Below, piece by piece: positions 7,349-16,782 of a stretch of DNA of 64,000 nucleotides; position 1 is the first letter of the stretch; each line of letters begins with the position of its first letter. The position numbers and the translations under genes were made by a program. The DNA lies in the NCBI RefSeq assembly GCF_014323705.1, contig NZ_JABVEC010000012.1, positions 158,390-222,389 on the forward strand, given 5' to 3'. The stretch is from Actinomadura alba. GTDB lineage: Bacteria; Actinomycetota; Actinomycetes; Streptosporangiales; Streptosporangiaceae. The notes under the pieces are model-generated. The model had not been told where the DNA came from and searched no databases. It was given only the letters and a program-made list of their open reading frames with translations.

Positions 7349-9781
7349 TCAGGAGATGTTCGGGGAGGTGCGCCGGCGCAGCATGGCCCGTGCCGGGAGG
7401 AGGATCGCGGCGGCGCCGGAACCGGCCACGCCGAGGAGTAGCGCTGCGCAGCTCACGAGGGAGATCTCGGGCAACGGGAGCCCGGTGACCGCCGTGGCGA
7501 AGGCCATGAGCGTCACCGCGACGATGAGGGACCCGGCCGCGACTCCGGTGCCGAGGACGATGGCGGCCTCGAGCCGCAGCATTCGCAGCACCTGCCGGCG
7601 CGTCGCGCCGACCAGGCGCAACAGGGCGAACTCACGCCGGCGTGCCGCGGTCGCCAGCGCCAGCGTCGTGACCAGGCCGATGACGATGAACCCGGTGATC
7701 GCCACGACGACCACATGACTGATGAACTCCTGAAGCCGGAGCTCCTGCGAAAGCCTGGCGCCGAACGCGGTGCGATCGATCACGTGGGCCCCGGCGTACG
7801 CGGCGGCGACCGGCCGGAGGCCGGCGTTCCCACGGATGAGGACGTGGTCGTCCAGGCTCGTGGAGGAGTGAGCGCCGACCAGGGCGTGGGGAAGAATCAC
7901 GTCGCCGAAGCCGAGGCCCCGCTCGTACACCGCCACCACGCGGGCCCTGACGCGGGTTCCGTCGCCGAGCCAGAGCGGGGTCACAGAGCCGACGTGGAGC
8001 CCGCCGGCGACGTCCCGGCTGAGCGCGATGGTCTCGCCGCGCAGATCGCCGAGCCGGCCGGAGGTCGGCTTCGGGTCCATCGTCGCCTCGGCGTCTTCGC
8101 CGACGCCCAGGGCGGACAGGGACCTGAGGTTCTTCTCGCCCAGTTCCTTGACCGCCATGACAACGGTGGTGCGCTTGACCGGTGTGGCGGCCGTGACGCC
8201 GGGCACGCGGCGCGCGGCCTCAGCGGCGCCCTGCGGTAGCCCTGGCCCGGCCGACACCAGCACCTGGTCGGCGCGGTTGCCGGCGGAGGCCTGCTCGGCC
8301 GTCGCGTGGACGACCGTGGACTGTGCGAACAGCTGAGTACCGGCGAAGGCGATGGCCAGCGCGACAGGCGTGATGACGGACCCCGCGCGCAGGGCGGCGG
8401 CTCCGCCGGCGTGCTGGGCCAGCCGCCCGGCCACCGGCGACACCAGGCGGGCCGCGCGGCCCAGAACCCGGTTGCCGAAGCGTGCCACCAGCGGCCCCAG
8501 CAGGGCGGTGGCGATGATCAGGCAGATGACCAGACCGCCGATCGAGGCGGTCGCGGTGGGCCCGGTGGTGGCAGTGGACGCCCCGAGCGCGCTCAGGCTG
8601 ATGACGAGGAACACCACGCCGGTGACGACGCGCCGGCGGGGCAGGTCGGCGGGCTCGACGGCGGCCTCGCCCAGTGCCTCGAGGGGACGGATCCGCGAGG
8701 CTCGCAGGGACGCCAGCAGCGCGGTCACGGTCGCGGCGAGCAGCGTGACGGAGAATGCGGCCAGCGCGGGCGCGAGACTGAGGGACAGCCCGAAGCCCTT
8801 CGGCAGGACGCCCTTGTGGAGCATCGCCGCGTGCATGCCGGCGCCGAGCGCGAGCGATAGGACGCCGCCGAGGAGGGCGGCGGGCACCCCGACCGTCAGC
8901 GTCTCGCGCATCAGCTGTCGGCGTACCTGCCAGGGCGTCGCTCCGATCGCGCGGAGCAGCGCGAACTCGCGTGCGCGCTCTCGTACCGACAGGGCGATCA
9001 GCCCGCCGACGATCACCAGCGCGGTCATCACGGCGACGCCGGCGAGCGACGCGCCCAGTTCCAGGATGTCCGGCCGGGCGACGGCCACGGCGAGGTCCTC
9101 GGCGTCGCCGCGCGCCGGTCCGGTGGCCACGGTGAGCCCGGGCGCGGCCTTGCGGAGGGAGTCGGGGGTCACCTTGGCGTCCGCGAGCACCGCGAGGGCG
9201 TCCGCCTGGCCGGGATGGCCGTACAGCGCTGCCGCCGTTCCCGTGGTGAAGAACGCCGTGTCGTGCCCGGACGAGACCAGCCCGGTGACCCGGTACGGCT
9301 GTGGTCTCCCGTTGATCTGCAACCGGACCAACCCGCCCGGCGGGACACCGGCCGCTCGGCTCAGGACGACTTCGACCGCTGACCGTGGAGCCCGCCCGGC
9401 GCTCAGCCTGTAGGGGCCAAGGGCCGCCGAGTCCCAGCCGTGGCCGGTCATCGTCTGCCCCGAGGACGCCAGGACGGGGAATGACACGTCCGCGACCACG
9501 CCCCGTACGCCGGGGACGGCTCGCAGCCGTTCGGCCATGGCGACCGGCACCCGGGCGCGCTCGGCCAGCGGCCGGCTCTGCTCCTCCGGCTCGTCACCGA
9601 GCCGCTTCATCCGGTCCTTGACGCTCTGGTGCCCCGTCACGACCGCGGTGGCCGCACCGAACCGCTCGACCGGCGCATGTGCCCGCCAGGCCGACTCCAG
9701 CAGCACCCCGAACGCCCCGACCAGCGCGGCGGCGAACAGCAGCGCCGCGAATACCCCGGTGAACGCACCCTTGTTCTTCAC
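7349..9781 (-). CDS. FtsX-like ABC transporter permease
   Basis: An 810-residue membrane protein with two FtsX/MacB-type permease halves. The N-terminal helix (AALLFAAALVGAFGVL) and a large extracellular domain are followed by three helices around residues 250-370. A second set (helix, extracellular domain, three helices) ends near RRRTSPNIS. The typical REFALLRAIGATPWQVRRQL and REFALLRLVGATRRQVLR segments mark each half, so it arose by internal duplication and works as a complete permease. It pairs with the ATPase gene, which it overlaps by four bases. Such systems export lipids, peptides or antibiotics, or act as sensors. The divergent two-component system probably controls it. Confidence 0.9.
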   Translation of the reverse strand: MKNKGAFTGVFAALLFAAALVGAFGVLLESAWRAHAPVERFGAATAVVTGHQSVKDRMKRLGDEPEEQSRPLAERARVPVAMAERLRAVPGVRGVVADVSFPVLASSGQTMTGHGWDSAALGPYRLSAGRAPRSAVEVVLSRAAGVPPGGLVRLQINGRPQPYRVTGLVSSGHDTAFFTTGTAAALYGHPGQADALAVLADAKVTPDSLRKAAPGLTVATGPARGDAEDLAVAVARPDILELGASLAGVAVMTALVIVGGLIALSVRERAREFALLRAIGATPWQVRRQLMRETLTVGVPAALLGGVLSLALGAGMHAAMLHKGVLPKGFGLSLSLAPALAAFSVTLLAATVTALLASLRASRIRPLEALGEAAVEPADLPRRRVVTGVVFLVISLSALGASTATTGPTATASIGGLVICLIIATALLGPLVARFGNRVLGRAARLVSPVAGRLAQHAGGAAALRAGSVITPVALAIAFAGTQLFAQSTVVHATAEQASAGNRADQVLVSAGPGLPQGAAEAARRVPGVTAATPVKRTTVVMAVKELGEKNLRSLSALGVGEDAEATMDPKPTSGRLGDLRGETIALSRDVAGGLHVGSVTPLWLGDGTRVRARVVAVYERGLGFGDVILPHALVGAHSSTSLDDHVLIRGNAGLRPVAAAYAGAHVIDRTAFGARLSQELRLQEFISHVVVVAITGFIVIGLVTTLALATAARRREFALLRLVGATRRQVLRMLRLEAAIVLGTGVAAGSLIVAVTLMAFATAVTGLPLPEISLVSCAALLLGVAGSGAAAILLPARAMLRRRTSPNIS

Positions 9782-10509
9782 AGCGATTCCCAGCGGTTCA
9801 TCACGGCCGTAGGGGACGGGCCGACCATCTCGTCGACGATCCGGCCCTGGCTGAGGAAGAGGACCGAGTCGGCCCAGGCGGCCGCCATCGGGTCATGGGT
9901 CACGAGGACGAGCGTCTGCCCGGTGATGTCGACCGCCTCGCGCAGGAGCCGCAGTACCTCGCGGGCCGTGCGAGGGTCGAGCGCCCCCGTCGGCTCGTCC
10001 GCGAAGACCACGTCGGGGCGGGTCACCAGGGCGCGAGCCAGGGCGGCGCGCTGCTGCTGGCCGCCCGACAGCTCGGACGGACGGTGCCGCAGCCGGTCGG
10101 ACAGCCCGACGCGGCGCACCACCTCGTTCAGCCAGGAGGGGTCGGCCTCGATGCCACCGAGTTCGAGCGGGAGCGTGATGTTCTGCTCAACGTCCATGGA
10201 CGGGATCAGGTTGAATGCCTGGAAGACGAACCCGATCCGCTCGCGGCGCAGCCGCGTCCGCTTGGCTTCGCCCAGACGGCCGAGGTCCACGCCGCCGATC
10301 CGGACGGTGCCCTCGCTGGGCCGGTCGAGGCCGGACGCGCAGTGCAGGAACGTGCTCTTGCCCGAGCCGGACGGCCCCATGACCGCGGTGAACCCGCCGC
10401 GCGGGAACGTCCACGTGACGCCGTCCAGGGCCCGGACGGCGCCGTAGGCCTTGGTGACCGACTCCAGGCTCACCGCCTGCGCGGTGGCCTCGGCCGTCAT
10501 CGTCGTCAT
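9778..10509 (-). CDS. ABC transporter ATP-binding protein (MacB/LolD type)
   Basis: A 243-residue ATPase that energises the FtsX-type permease. Walker A is GPSGSGKST (residues 45-53), the Q-loop is in FVFQAFNLIPS, the signature is LSGGQQQR, Walker B is VVFADEPTG, and the switch histidine is in LVTHD. The ATG at 10509 is preceded by AGAGGAGGA, a strong ribosome site, which decides the start over longer readings. The gene is first in its operon and diverges from a histidine kinase gene. A perfect palindrome lies between them. Confidence 0.93.
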   Translation of the reverse strand: MTTMTAEATAQAVSLESVTKAYGAVRALDGVTWTFPRGGFTAVMGPSGSGKSTFLHCASGLDRPSEGTVRIGGVDLGRLGEAKRTRLRRERIGFVFQAFNLIPSMDVEQNITLPLELGGIEADPSWLNEVVRRVGLSDRLRHRPSELSGGQQQRAALARALVTRPDVVFADEPTGALDPRTAREVLRLLREAVDITGQTLVLVTHDPMAAAWADSVLFLSQGRIVDEMVGPSPTAVMNRWESL

Positions 10510-10592
10510 GATCCTCCTCTGTGGGAAAGCGCCTCTCACCTGGTCGAACTTAGGCTTCGGAGGAGGCCGGTCACATTGGTGCGCGCTCCCGA

Positions 10593-10622
10593 ATCGATGG
10601 TGTAGTGCGCTACACCATCGAT
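10593..10622. promoter_or_regulatory. Perfect 13-bp inverted repeat, candidate operator
   Basis: ATCGATGGTGTAG and its exact reverse complement are separated by TGCG. It lies in the 170-base divergent region between the ABC transporter genes and the histidine kinase gene, about 60 bases before the kinase start. A response-regulator dimer or another repressor could use it. A transcribed hairpin in the kinase leader is an alternative. Confidence 0.6.
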
Positions 10623-10682
10623 CTGGGTGCACGCCTCGGTCCGCGGGACCCCGGCGTCACTTACGGTGAGTCGCGAGGTGAC

Positions 10683-11903
10683 ATGAACAAGGCCCTGAGA
10701 CGCAGTGCGGACGCGACGAGCCATCTCCTCGCGGGCCTGCGCACTTCCGTGCCCGCGATGCTCGGGCTCGTGCCGCTGGCGGGCGTCCTGGTGCTGCTGG
10801 TCATCGCCCTTCCGTGGCTGCCGGCGGCCGTGAAACCGCTGCGGGCGCTCGCGAACGCCGAACGGCGCCGGGCCGGACGGCTGCTGGGCCGCGAGATCCC
10901 CGTGCCGTACCGGCCGCTGCCGGGCGACGGCCTCGAGCGGGGCGGGATGCTGGTGAGGTCCCCGGTCGTGTGGCGGGACGTCGCCTGGATGGTGGCGCAC
11001 GGGCTCACCGGCCTGCTTGCCGCCGTGCTCGCGGTGTCGCTGTGGCCGGCGATCCCGTACACGCTCTCGCTGCCGCTGTGGTGGTGGGCGGTGCCCGAGG
11101 GCTCGCAGTCGGCCTTCGTCACCCTGGACAGCTGGCCGAAGGCGCTGACGCTGCCGTTCGTCCAGGGGGCTCTCTACGTCTTCATACTGCTGTGGCTGGT
11201 GCCGCGGTTCGCGCGCTGGCAGGCCCGGCTGGCGGAGGCGCTTCTGCGGCCCACGAGCCGCACCAGCCTCGTCGAGCGGGTCGAGCAGCTCGCCGAGACC
11301 CGCGCCGAGGCGCTGGAGGCGCACGGCGCCGAGCTGCGGCGCATCGAGCGAGACCTGCACGACGGCACACAGGCGCAGCTCGTCGCCGTCGCGCTGCGCC
11401 TGGGGCTCGCCGACCGCCGCTTCGACACCGACCCGGAGGCGGCCCGCGCCCTCTTCCTGGACGCCAGGAACGGTGTGGAGGAGGTCCTCACCCAGCTGCG
11501 GACGGTGATCCGGGGGATCTACCCGCCGATCCTGTCCGACCGGGGCCTGGCCGGGGCCCTTCGCGCGCTCGCCGCCGGGCAGCCGATCCCGATCGAGACC
11601 GACTTCGACGAGGGACGGGCGCCCGCGGCCGTCGAGGCGGCCGCCTACTTCGTCGTCGCCGAGGCCCTCACCAACATCGCCAAGCACAGCGGCGCCACCC
11701 ACGCGTCCGTCACCGTCCGCCGCCAAGGCCCGCACTTGAGGATCATCGTGCGAGATGATGGCGAGGGCGGGGCCGACCCGGGCCGTGGCAGCGGCCTGGC
11801 GGGCATCCGCCGCCGGGTGGCGGCGCTCGACGGGACCACCCGCATCGACAGTCCCGACGGGGAAGGGACGACGCTCGAGGTGGACCTGCCGTGCGGATCG
11901 TGA
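10683..11903 (+). CDS. Sensor histidine kinase (HisKA_3/NarL type)
   Basis: A 406-residue membrane sensor kinase. Hydrophobic segments lie near residues 25-48, 100-125 and 155-175, with little extracellular sequence, so it may sense membrane stress or an intramembrane ligand. A short coiled-coil leads to the HisKA_3 dimerisation helix with phospho-acceptor H226 (RDLHDGTQAQL). The HATPase domain shows the N box EALTNIAKHS, then DDGEGG and GSGLAGIRRRV. The ATG at 10683 has GAGGTG before it; a longer frame upstream lacks support. The response regulator start overlaps its 3' end by 13 bases, making a classic pair, and the ABC exporter on the other strand is the likely target. Confidence 0.9.
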   Translation: MNKALRRSADATSHLLAGLRTSVPAMLGLVPLAGVLVLLVIALPWLPAAVKPLRALANAERRRAGRLLGREIPVPYRPLPGDGLERGGMLVRSPVVWRDVAWMVAHGLTGLLAAVLAVSLWPAIPYTLSLPLWWWAVPEGSQSAFVTLDSWPKALTLPFVQGALYVFILLWLVPRFARWQARLAEALLRPTSRTSLVERVEQLAETRAEALEAHGAELRRIERDLHDGTQAQLVAVALRLGLADRRFDTDPEAARALFLDARNGVEEVLTQLRTVIRGIYPPILSDRGLAGALRALAAGQPIPIETDFDEGRAPAAVEAAAYFVVAEALTNIAKHSGATHASVTVRRQGPHLRIIVRDDGEGGADPGRGSGLAGIRRRVAALDGTTRIDSPDGEGTTLEVDLPCGS

Positions 11904-12529
11904 TCGCCGAGGACAACGTCCTGTTGCGCGAAGGCCTCGTGTTGCTGCTGACCTCCGACGGCCACGATGTCGTCGCCGTCGTCGGCAGCGGCCCTGATGT
12001 GCTTCCGGCCCTGCTGGAGCACCGTCCCGATGCCGCCGTCCTGGACGTCCGGCTCCCGCCGGGGTTCCGCGACGAGGGGTTGCGCGCCGCGATCCTGGCC
12101 CGCGAGGCGCTGCCCGGGCTGCCCGTCCTGGTCCTGTCGCAGTACGTCGAGGAGACCTATGCCGCCGAGTTGCTCGCCGGGGGCGCCCAGGGCGTCGGCT
12201 ACCTGCTCAAGGACCGGGTGAGCCGGGTCGAGGAGTTCCTGGACGCCCTCCGGCGCGTCGGCGCGGGCGGCACCGCCCTCGATCCGGAGGTCGTCTCCCA
12301 GCTGATGACCGCCCGGCACGACCCACTCCAGGCGCTGACCCCCCGCGAGCGCGAGGTACTCGGACTGATGGCCCAGGGTCTCGACAACACCACCATCGCG
12401 ACCACCCTCGTCATCGCCGAGCGTTCCGTCAGCAAGCACATCGGCGCCGTGTTCGCCAAGCTCGGTCTGCCGCCCACCGACAGCGGCCACCGCCGCGTCC
12501 TTGCCGTCCTGGCCTACCTCAACTCATGA
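11891..12529 (+). CDS. LuxR/NarL-family response regulator
   Basis: A 212-residue two-component regulator. The receiver domain has the acidic pair E7-D8, phospho-acceptor D52 (AVLDVRLPPG) and lysine K107 (GYLLKDRV). A LuxR-type HTH follows from about residue 149 (LTPREREVLGLMAQG, then SVSKHIGAVFAKL). It starts with GTG inside the end of the kinase gene, so synthesis is coupled. It probably binds between the kinase and ABC transporter genes. Its 3' end overlaps the convergent NmrA-like gene by six bases. Confidence 0.92.
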   Translation: MRIVIAEDNVLLREGLVLLLTSDGHDVVAVVGSGPDVLPALLEHRPDAAVLDVRLPPGFRDEGLRAAILAREALPGLPVLVLSQYVEETYAAELLAGGAQGVGYLLKDRVSRVEEFLDALRRVGAGGTALDPEVVSQLMTARHDPLQALTPREREVLGLMAQGLDNTTIATTLVIAERSVSKHIGAVFAKLGLPPTDSGHRRVLAVLAYLNS

Positions 12530-13486
12530 GTGATCCCGCCCCGCGCCGGCGGACCGGGCCGGGTCAGCGCCGTCGAGGAGCGTGGCGATGGCGTCGGCTC
12601 CGCCTTGGTCCAACCAGGCGGGGAAGTCCAGCAGGTCGGGGTGGCGGTGGCGCAGGGCCGGGATGTCGGCTCGCCACAGTCCATTTTGGGCGGTGAAGGC
12701 ACGCGAGGCGTCCTCGTTCAGGTTCAGCTCCTCGCCCGCGACCTGCTGGTAAGTGATCTGGCGCCCGAGGTGCCGGCTGATCAGGCGCACGGTGGCGTCG
12801 GGGGTCAGCTCGTCGCCTGCCAGCTCCAAGGCCCGGCCAAGGTATGCGGCAGGGTCGGCGAAGGCGAGGGCGGCGAAAGCGCCGATGTCGGTCACGGCGA
12901 TCAGCTGCACGGGGACGTCAGGGGCGAAGAGGTGGCGCAGGACTCCGTCGGCGGAGATGCCGCCCAGCCCCAGCCCGGGGATGGCGTGGTTCTCCATGAA
13001 GCGCACCGGTCGCAGAACGGTGGCCGGCAGCCCGAGGGCGGCGATGTGCTGCTCGATGGCCCATTTGCTCTCCCAGTAGGAGATGCCGGTGCCCCGCTCG
13101 GCGCCGCCGACGGAGGCGAAGACCAGGTGGGCGACGCCGACCGCTGCTGCGGCGTCTGCCAGGTGCCGGCCGCGCCGGATCTCGCGATCGCCGTCCAGGT
13201 CGTCGGGGGTGACAGCGAAGACGCCGTGGGCGTCGGCCATGGCCGCCTTGAGGCTGCCGGGATCGTCCAGATCACCCCGGAGCGGCTCGGCGCCCGCCGC
13301 GGCCAGCTCGCGGACGGCCGCGGCGGCGGGGTCCCGGACCAGGACGCGGACCGGCCAGCCGTCGGCCAGCAGGCGTACGGCGGCGGCTCCGCCCTGCCGG
13401 CCGGTGGCGCCGGTGACAAGGATGGGCTTGCCGGCGCTGATCGCGGCGGTTGTGGATGAGAGCGAACGCTTCAGGGGCGTGGTCAT
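12524..13486 (-). CDS. NmrA-like NAD(P)-binding protein
   Basis: A 320-residue atypical SDR of the NmrA family. The dinucleotide motif GATGRQGG is near the N-terminus (PILVTGATGRQGG), and the usual ARG-binding and GVFAVTP stretches follow. Members act as redox-state sensors or as NAD(P)-dependent reductases. The ATG at 13486 is preceded by GGGAGA. It is transcribed divergently from a TetR gene across a double palindrome, so TetR probably represses both. The typical SDR tyrosine-lysine pair is not obvious, so a regulatory or ligand-binding role is possible. Confidence 0.82.
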   Translation of the reverse strand: MTTPLKRSLSSTTAAISAGKPILVTGATGRQGGAAAVRLLADGWPVRVLVRDPAAAAVRELAAAGAEPLRGDLDDPGSLKAAMADAHGVFAVTPDDLDGDREIRRGRHLADAAAAVGVAHLVFASVGGAERGTGISYWESKWAIEQHIAALGLPATVLRPVRFMENHAIPGLGLGGISADGVLRHLFAPDVPVQLIAVTDIGAFAALAFADPAAYLGRALELAGDELTPDATVRLISRHLGRQITYQQVAGEELNLNEDASRAFTAQNGLWRADIPALRHRHPDLLDFPAWLDQGGADAIATLLDGADPARSAGAGRDHS

Positions 13487-13512
13487 GTGGTGGGATCTCC
13501 CGACGGTAAGAT

Positions 13513-13546
13513 GAGACTGTCTCGAGAAATATATCGAGACAGTCTC
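13513..13546. promoter_or_regulatory. TetR double operator
   Basis: Two 11-bp palindromes of form GAGACwGTCTC lie with centres 22 bases apart, and together they form a perfect 13-bp inverted repeat around GAAATATA. The second copy extends to CTCGAGACAGTCTCGAG. The site lies in the 85-base gap between the divergent NmrA-like and TetR genes and fits cooperative binding of two TetR dimers. Confidence 0.75.
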
Positions 13547-13571
13547 GAGTTTTCCAGTGAGGGTTCTGCTC

Positions 13572-14162
13572 ATGGACATCGGCACACCCGCGCCCCGGCG
13601 CCGCATGCGCGCGGACGCACGCCGCAACTACGAACGGCTACTGGCCGAGGCGGCGGCAGCGTTCGCCGAGCACGGCGCGGACTTCTCACTGGAGGAGATC
13701 GCGCGCCGGGCCAGGGTGGCCAATGGCACGCTCTACGGCCACTTCCCCACCCGACGGGCGCTGCTGGAGGCGCTGCTGGGTGATCGGATGCGGGCCCTGG
13801 CCGCGACCGGCGAGGAACTGCTCCCCCACCCCTCACCCTTCGATGGCCTGGCCGCCTGGGCGCGGGCGGCGATGGCGCACACGACGATCTACCGAGGGCT
13901 GGGCGCCGCGTTGATGCAGGCTGTCGAGGACGAGACCTCGGAGCTGCACACGGCGTGCAAGGCGGTGCTCGCCGCCGGGGAGGGACTGGTGGCGCGGGCG
14001 CGGGCGGCCGGTGAAGTGCGGCCGGACGTCACCGCCCCGGACCTGTACGCGCTGGTCAATGCGGCGGCGTGGGCGGGCGAGCAGAGCTCCATACCCCAGG
14101 GCGAGCGACTGCTGACCTTCGGACTGGACGGTTTCCGGACATCGGCCACCACGCGCGGATGA
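13572..14162 (+). CDS. TetR-family repressor
   Basis: A 196-residue TetR-type repressor. The N-terminal HTH is clear (FSLEEIARRARVANGTLYGHFPTRRALLEA), followed by an all-helical ligand-binding domain like the TetR_C SBP-type group. The ATG at 13572 has GAGGG eight bases ahead; an upstream GTG at 13557 is the alternative. It faces the NmrA-like gene across a strong palindromic operator, implying autoregulation and control of that reductase-like protein. The ligand is unknown. Confidence 0.9.
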   Translation: MDIGTPAPRRRMRADARRNYERLLAEAAAAFAEHGADFSLEEIARRARVANGTLYGHFPTRRALLEALLGDRMRALAATGEELLPHPSPFDGLAAWARAAMAHTTIYRGLGAALMQAVEDETSELHTACKAVLAAGEGLVARARAAGEVRPDVTAPDLYALVNAAAWAGEQSSIPQGERLLTFGLDGFRTSATTRG

Positions 14163-14264
14163 GCAAGCAGTCCGGCGCCTGGTTGACTTCACCAACGTCT
14201 ACTCGACGCTCGCTCAAGGACCGCCACCCGGGCCTCTGGGAGACCGGATGACGAGAAAGGTCAA

Positions 14265-15146
14265 GTGGTGACCGACTCCTCCTGGCTGGGGCCCCCGATC
14301 AACGTCCAGCCCCTGTTCCCCAAGCAGCAGACGGCCTTCATCGAGCTTCTCGGCAGCCTCGAACCCGATGAATGGATACGTCCCACGGCCTGCCCGGGAT
14401 GGAACGTCAAGGATGTCGCCGCACACGTCCTGGGCGACCATATTGGACGCTTGTCCATGCACAGAGACCGTTTCCACGTGCTGCGCCCAAGCGACGGCGA
14501 GGCGTTCCCTGCCTTTCTCGACCGTATCAACGATGACTGGGTGACCGCCGCCTCCAGGCTCAGCCCGGCCGTGCTCACCGACTTGCTGTCCTTCATCGGC
14601 GATCAGGTCGTCTTGTTCTGGCAGAACGTCGACATGGACGCCATTGACGGATCGGTGAGCTGGGCCGGTCCCGAACCACATCCGGCCTGGCTGGACGCGT
14701 CCCGGGACTTCACCGAGTACTGGACCCATCACCAGCAGATCTGCGAGGCCACCGATCGGACCGGCCTGACCGACCCCGAATACTTTGGGCCGGTCATTGA
14801 CACCTTCATGCGGGCGCTTCCCCACACCCTGCGCGAAGTGCAGGCCCCGGAACGAACCACACTCCAGGTGAGTGTGACCGGACCCGGCGAAGGAACCTGG
14901 GCCTGCATCCGCGGCCCGAAACGCTGGGTGCTTCAACGGGACTCAAGCCCCCGACCCGATGCCTATCTCGAGCTCGAAACCGACACCGCCTGGCGTTTGT
15001 GCACTCGCGGCATCCACCCCCACCAGGCCGCAGAACGCGTCCGCATCGACGGCGACCACCGGCTCGCAACGGCCGCCCTCAATATCGTGTCGATCATCTG
15101 GACGCCACCAGACTCGGACCCATTCGGAGAGTCTCGCCGGCCATAG
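14265..15146 (+). CDS. Maleylpyruvate isomerase-type mycothiol-dependent enzyme (DinB fold)
   Basis: A 293-residue protein with the MDMPI/DinB_2 four-helix N-terminal domain. The metal-site pattern is visible: a histidine in VAAHVLGDH after PTACPGWNVKDV, and HHQQI further on. A C-terminal SCP2-like beta domain begins near residue 190. Family members use mycothiol or a metal in isomerase, transferase or detoxification reactions in actinomycetes. It begins with GTG (GTG GTG in tandem) and stands alone after the TetR gene. Its substrate is not known. Confidence 0.78.
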   Translation: MVTDSSWLGPPINVQPLFPKQQTAFIELLGSLEPDEWIRPTACPGWNVKDVAAHVLGDHIGRLSMHRDRFHVLRPSDGEAFPAFLDRINDDWVTAASRLSPAVLTDLLSFIGDQVVLFWQNVDMDAIDGSVSWAGPEPHPAWLDASRDFTEYWTHHQQICEATDRTGLTDPEYFGPVIDTFMRALPHTLREVQAPERTTLQVSVTGPGEGTWACIRGPKRWVLQRDSSPRPDAYLELETDTAWRLCTRGIHPHQAAERVRIDGDHRLATAALNIVSIIWTPPDSDPFGESRRP

Positions 15147-15195
15147 GGTCTGTTGGGGAGCTACGGCCGATGATTGCCCCCGCGGTTCAGACAGG

Positions 15196-16659
15196 TCAGT
15201 TGCCTGGTAGGGCGAGCTGCTCTTGGGCAGCCGCCGTACCGTTTCCAGAGGTTCCGGCGGCGGGCGGCGGCTCGGGTCGCCCTGGAAGGAGTACGGTGCC
15301 GGCCAGGATGACCAGGATCGCCGCGGTCACGAACCAGAACACGCCGTGGAAGCCCCGCATCGCGTCGGCGTCGCCGGCGGTCTGGACGATGAGCGCGACG
15401 ACGGCGATGCCGATCGAGGCGCCGAGCTGATTGAGCATGTAAAGCACCGAACTGCCCTGTGGCACCAGTGGTGCGGGCAGCGTCCGGTACATCGATCCCA
15501 TTGTCGGCGCGCCGACGAGGCCCAGCCCCAGGCCGGTCGCGAGTGCGGCCAGCGTCGGCCATACCTCGTCGGTCTGTGCTCCGATCCGGGTGAAGGCGAG
15601 TGCGGCGATCGCCGCCATGAACGCGCCCGCCCGCACGACGCTGCGAGCTCCGAACCGTTCGGATAGGCGCCCCGCCAGTGGCGCGGCGATGGCGGCGCTG
15701 ACCCCGAACGGAGCTACCAGGAGCCCTGCTGCGAGAGCCCCATGTCCATGCGCCTGCTGGTAGTACAGCGGAACCACGAAGAGTATCGAGTACATCGCAA
15801 GGCCGGTGAGTGCCATGACGGTCACGCTCGCGGCGAAGCTCGGGCGTGTGAACAGCCTCAAGTCGATCAACGGCGGCGTGCGACGGACCCGAAGCGCGCG
15901 GGCCGCATAGCCGATCATTAGCACGATGCCGGCGGCCAGCGGAGCGAGGACCGGCAAGACCGTGAACGCGGCACGGTCGCCCGCCTGCGACAGGGCCAGA
16001 ACCAGGCTCGCGAATCCGGGAGTGATCAGCGCCACGCCGATGATGTCGAGCCGGGTCGCCGGCCGTTCCTCGCGCGGTGGGTCGCCCCGCATCACCCGCA
16101 GGGCACCGAGGAACGCCACCAGGCCGATGGGCAGGTTGATGAGGAACATCCACCGCCAGCCCAGCGTCTGCAGAACGATCCCTCCCACGACCGGCCCGAG
16201 CACGGGGCCGAAGGACAGGACCCCGGCCATCAGGCCCATCACCCGACCCGCACGGCGGGGACCGGCGGCGCGGGCGAGCAGCGTCAACACGAGCGGATCG
16301 ATCGTGCCCGCACCGATGCCCTGGATCACGCGGAAGACGATCAGACTGCCCACGTTCCAGGCCAGCCCCGATGCGAGCGATCCGCCCAGGAACAGGGCAA
16401 GGCCGAACAGCCACAGCCTCCTGCCACCGAACCGGTCGACGGCCCAGGTGGTGATCGGGATGGTGATGGTGAGGGCGAGCAGATAGCCCGTGGAGACCCA
16501 GCTGATCGCGCTCAGCGAGGTATCGAACTTCTCGGCGAGGATGTCAGCCCCGACGGCGACCATTGTGCCGTCCAGGATCCCCATGATCCCGCCCAGCAGG
16601 ATCACCCCGATCAGCCGCCGCAGCGCCGGATCTATCCGGTCACCTTGCATTTTTGTCAT
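15196..16659 (-). CDS. DHA2-family MFS exporter with divergent TetR
   Basis: A 487-residue membrane exporter with about 14 helices. The first helices are GVILLGGIMGILDGTMVAVG and ISWVSTGYLLALTITIPI, and the family's motif C-like GPVLGPVVGGIVLQTLGWRW is present. The ATG at 16659 is preceded by GGAGG; the longer reading into the promoter is not supported. It is transcribed away from a TetR gene, with an operator between them, so it is probably an inducible drug or metabolite efflux pump. Confidence 0.9.
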   Translation of the reverse strand: MTKMQGDRIDPALRRLIGVILLGGIMGILDGTMVAVGADILAEKFDTSLSAISWVSTGYLLALTITIPITTWAVDRFGGRRLWLFGLALFLGGSLASGLAWNVGSLIVFRVIQGIGAGTIDPLVLTLLARAAGPRRAGRVMGLMAGVLSFGPVLGPVVGGIVLQTLGWRWMFLINLPIGLVAFLGALRVMRGDPPREERPATRLDIIGVALITPGFASLVLALSQAGDRAAFTVLPVLAPLAAGIVLMIGYAARALRVRRTPPLIDLRLFTRPSFAASVTVMALTGLAMYSILFVVPLYYQQAHGHGALAAGLLVAPFGVSAAIAAPLAGRLSERFGARSVVRAGAFMAAIAALAFTRIGAQTDEVWPTLAALATGLGLGLVGAPTMGSMYRTLPAPLVPQGSSVLYMLNQLGASIGIAVVALIVQTAGDADAMRGFHGVFWFVTAAILVILAGTVLLPGRPEPPPAAGTSGNGTAAAQEQLALPGN

Positions 16660-16746
16660 GAGTTGCCTCCGGTTCGACCGCCAAGAACTAGACGCGCCGG
16701 TCCAACTTAAGAGACTCATCAGTCTTAGGCAAGTCGACCATTATGT

Positions 16747-16762
16747 TGGACTGGCCAGTTCA
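16747..16762. promoter_or_regulatory. Candidate TetR operator
   Basis: A 16-bp near-palindrome (TGGACTGGCCAGTTCA, one mismatched pair) contains the perfect core ACTGGCCAGT. It lies 20 bases before the TetR start and within the 123-base divergent promoter region shared with the exporter. Confidence 0.55.
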
Positions 16763-16782
16763 GTTGTGCGCCTTAGGCCAGT

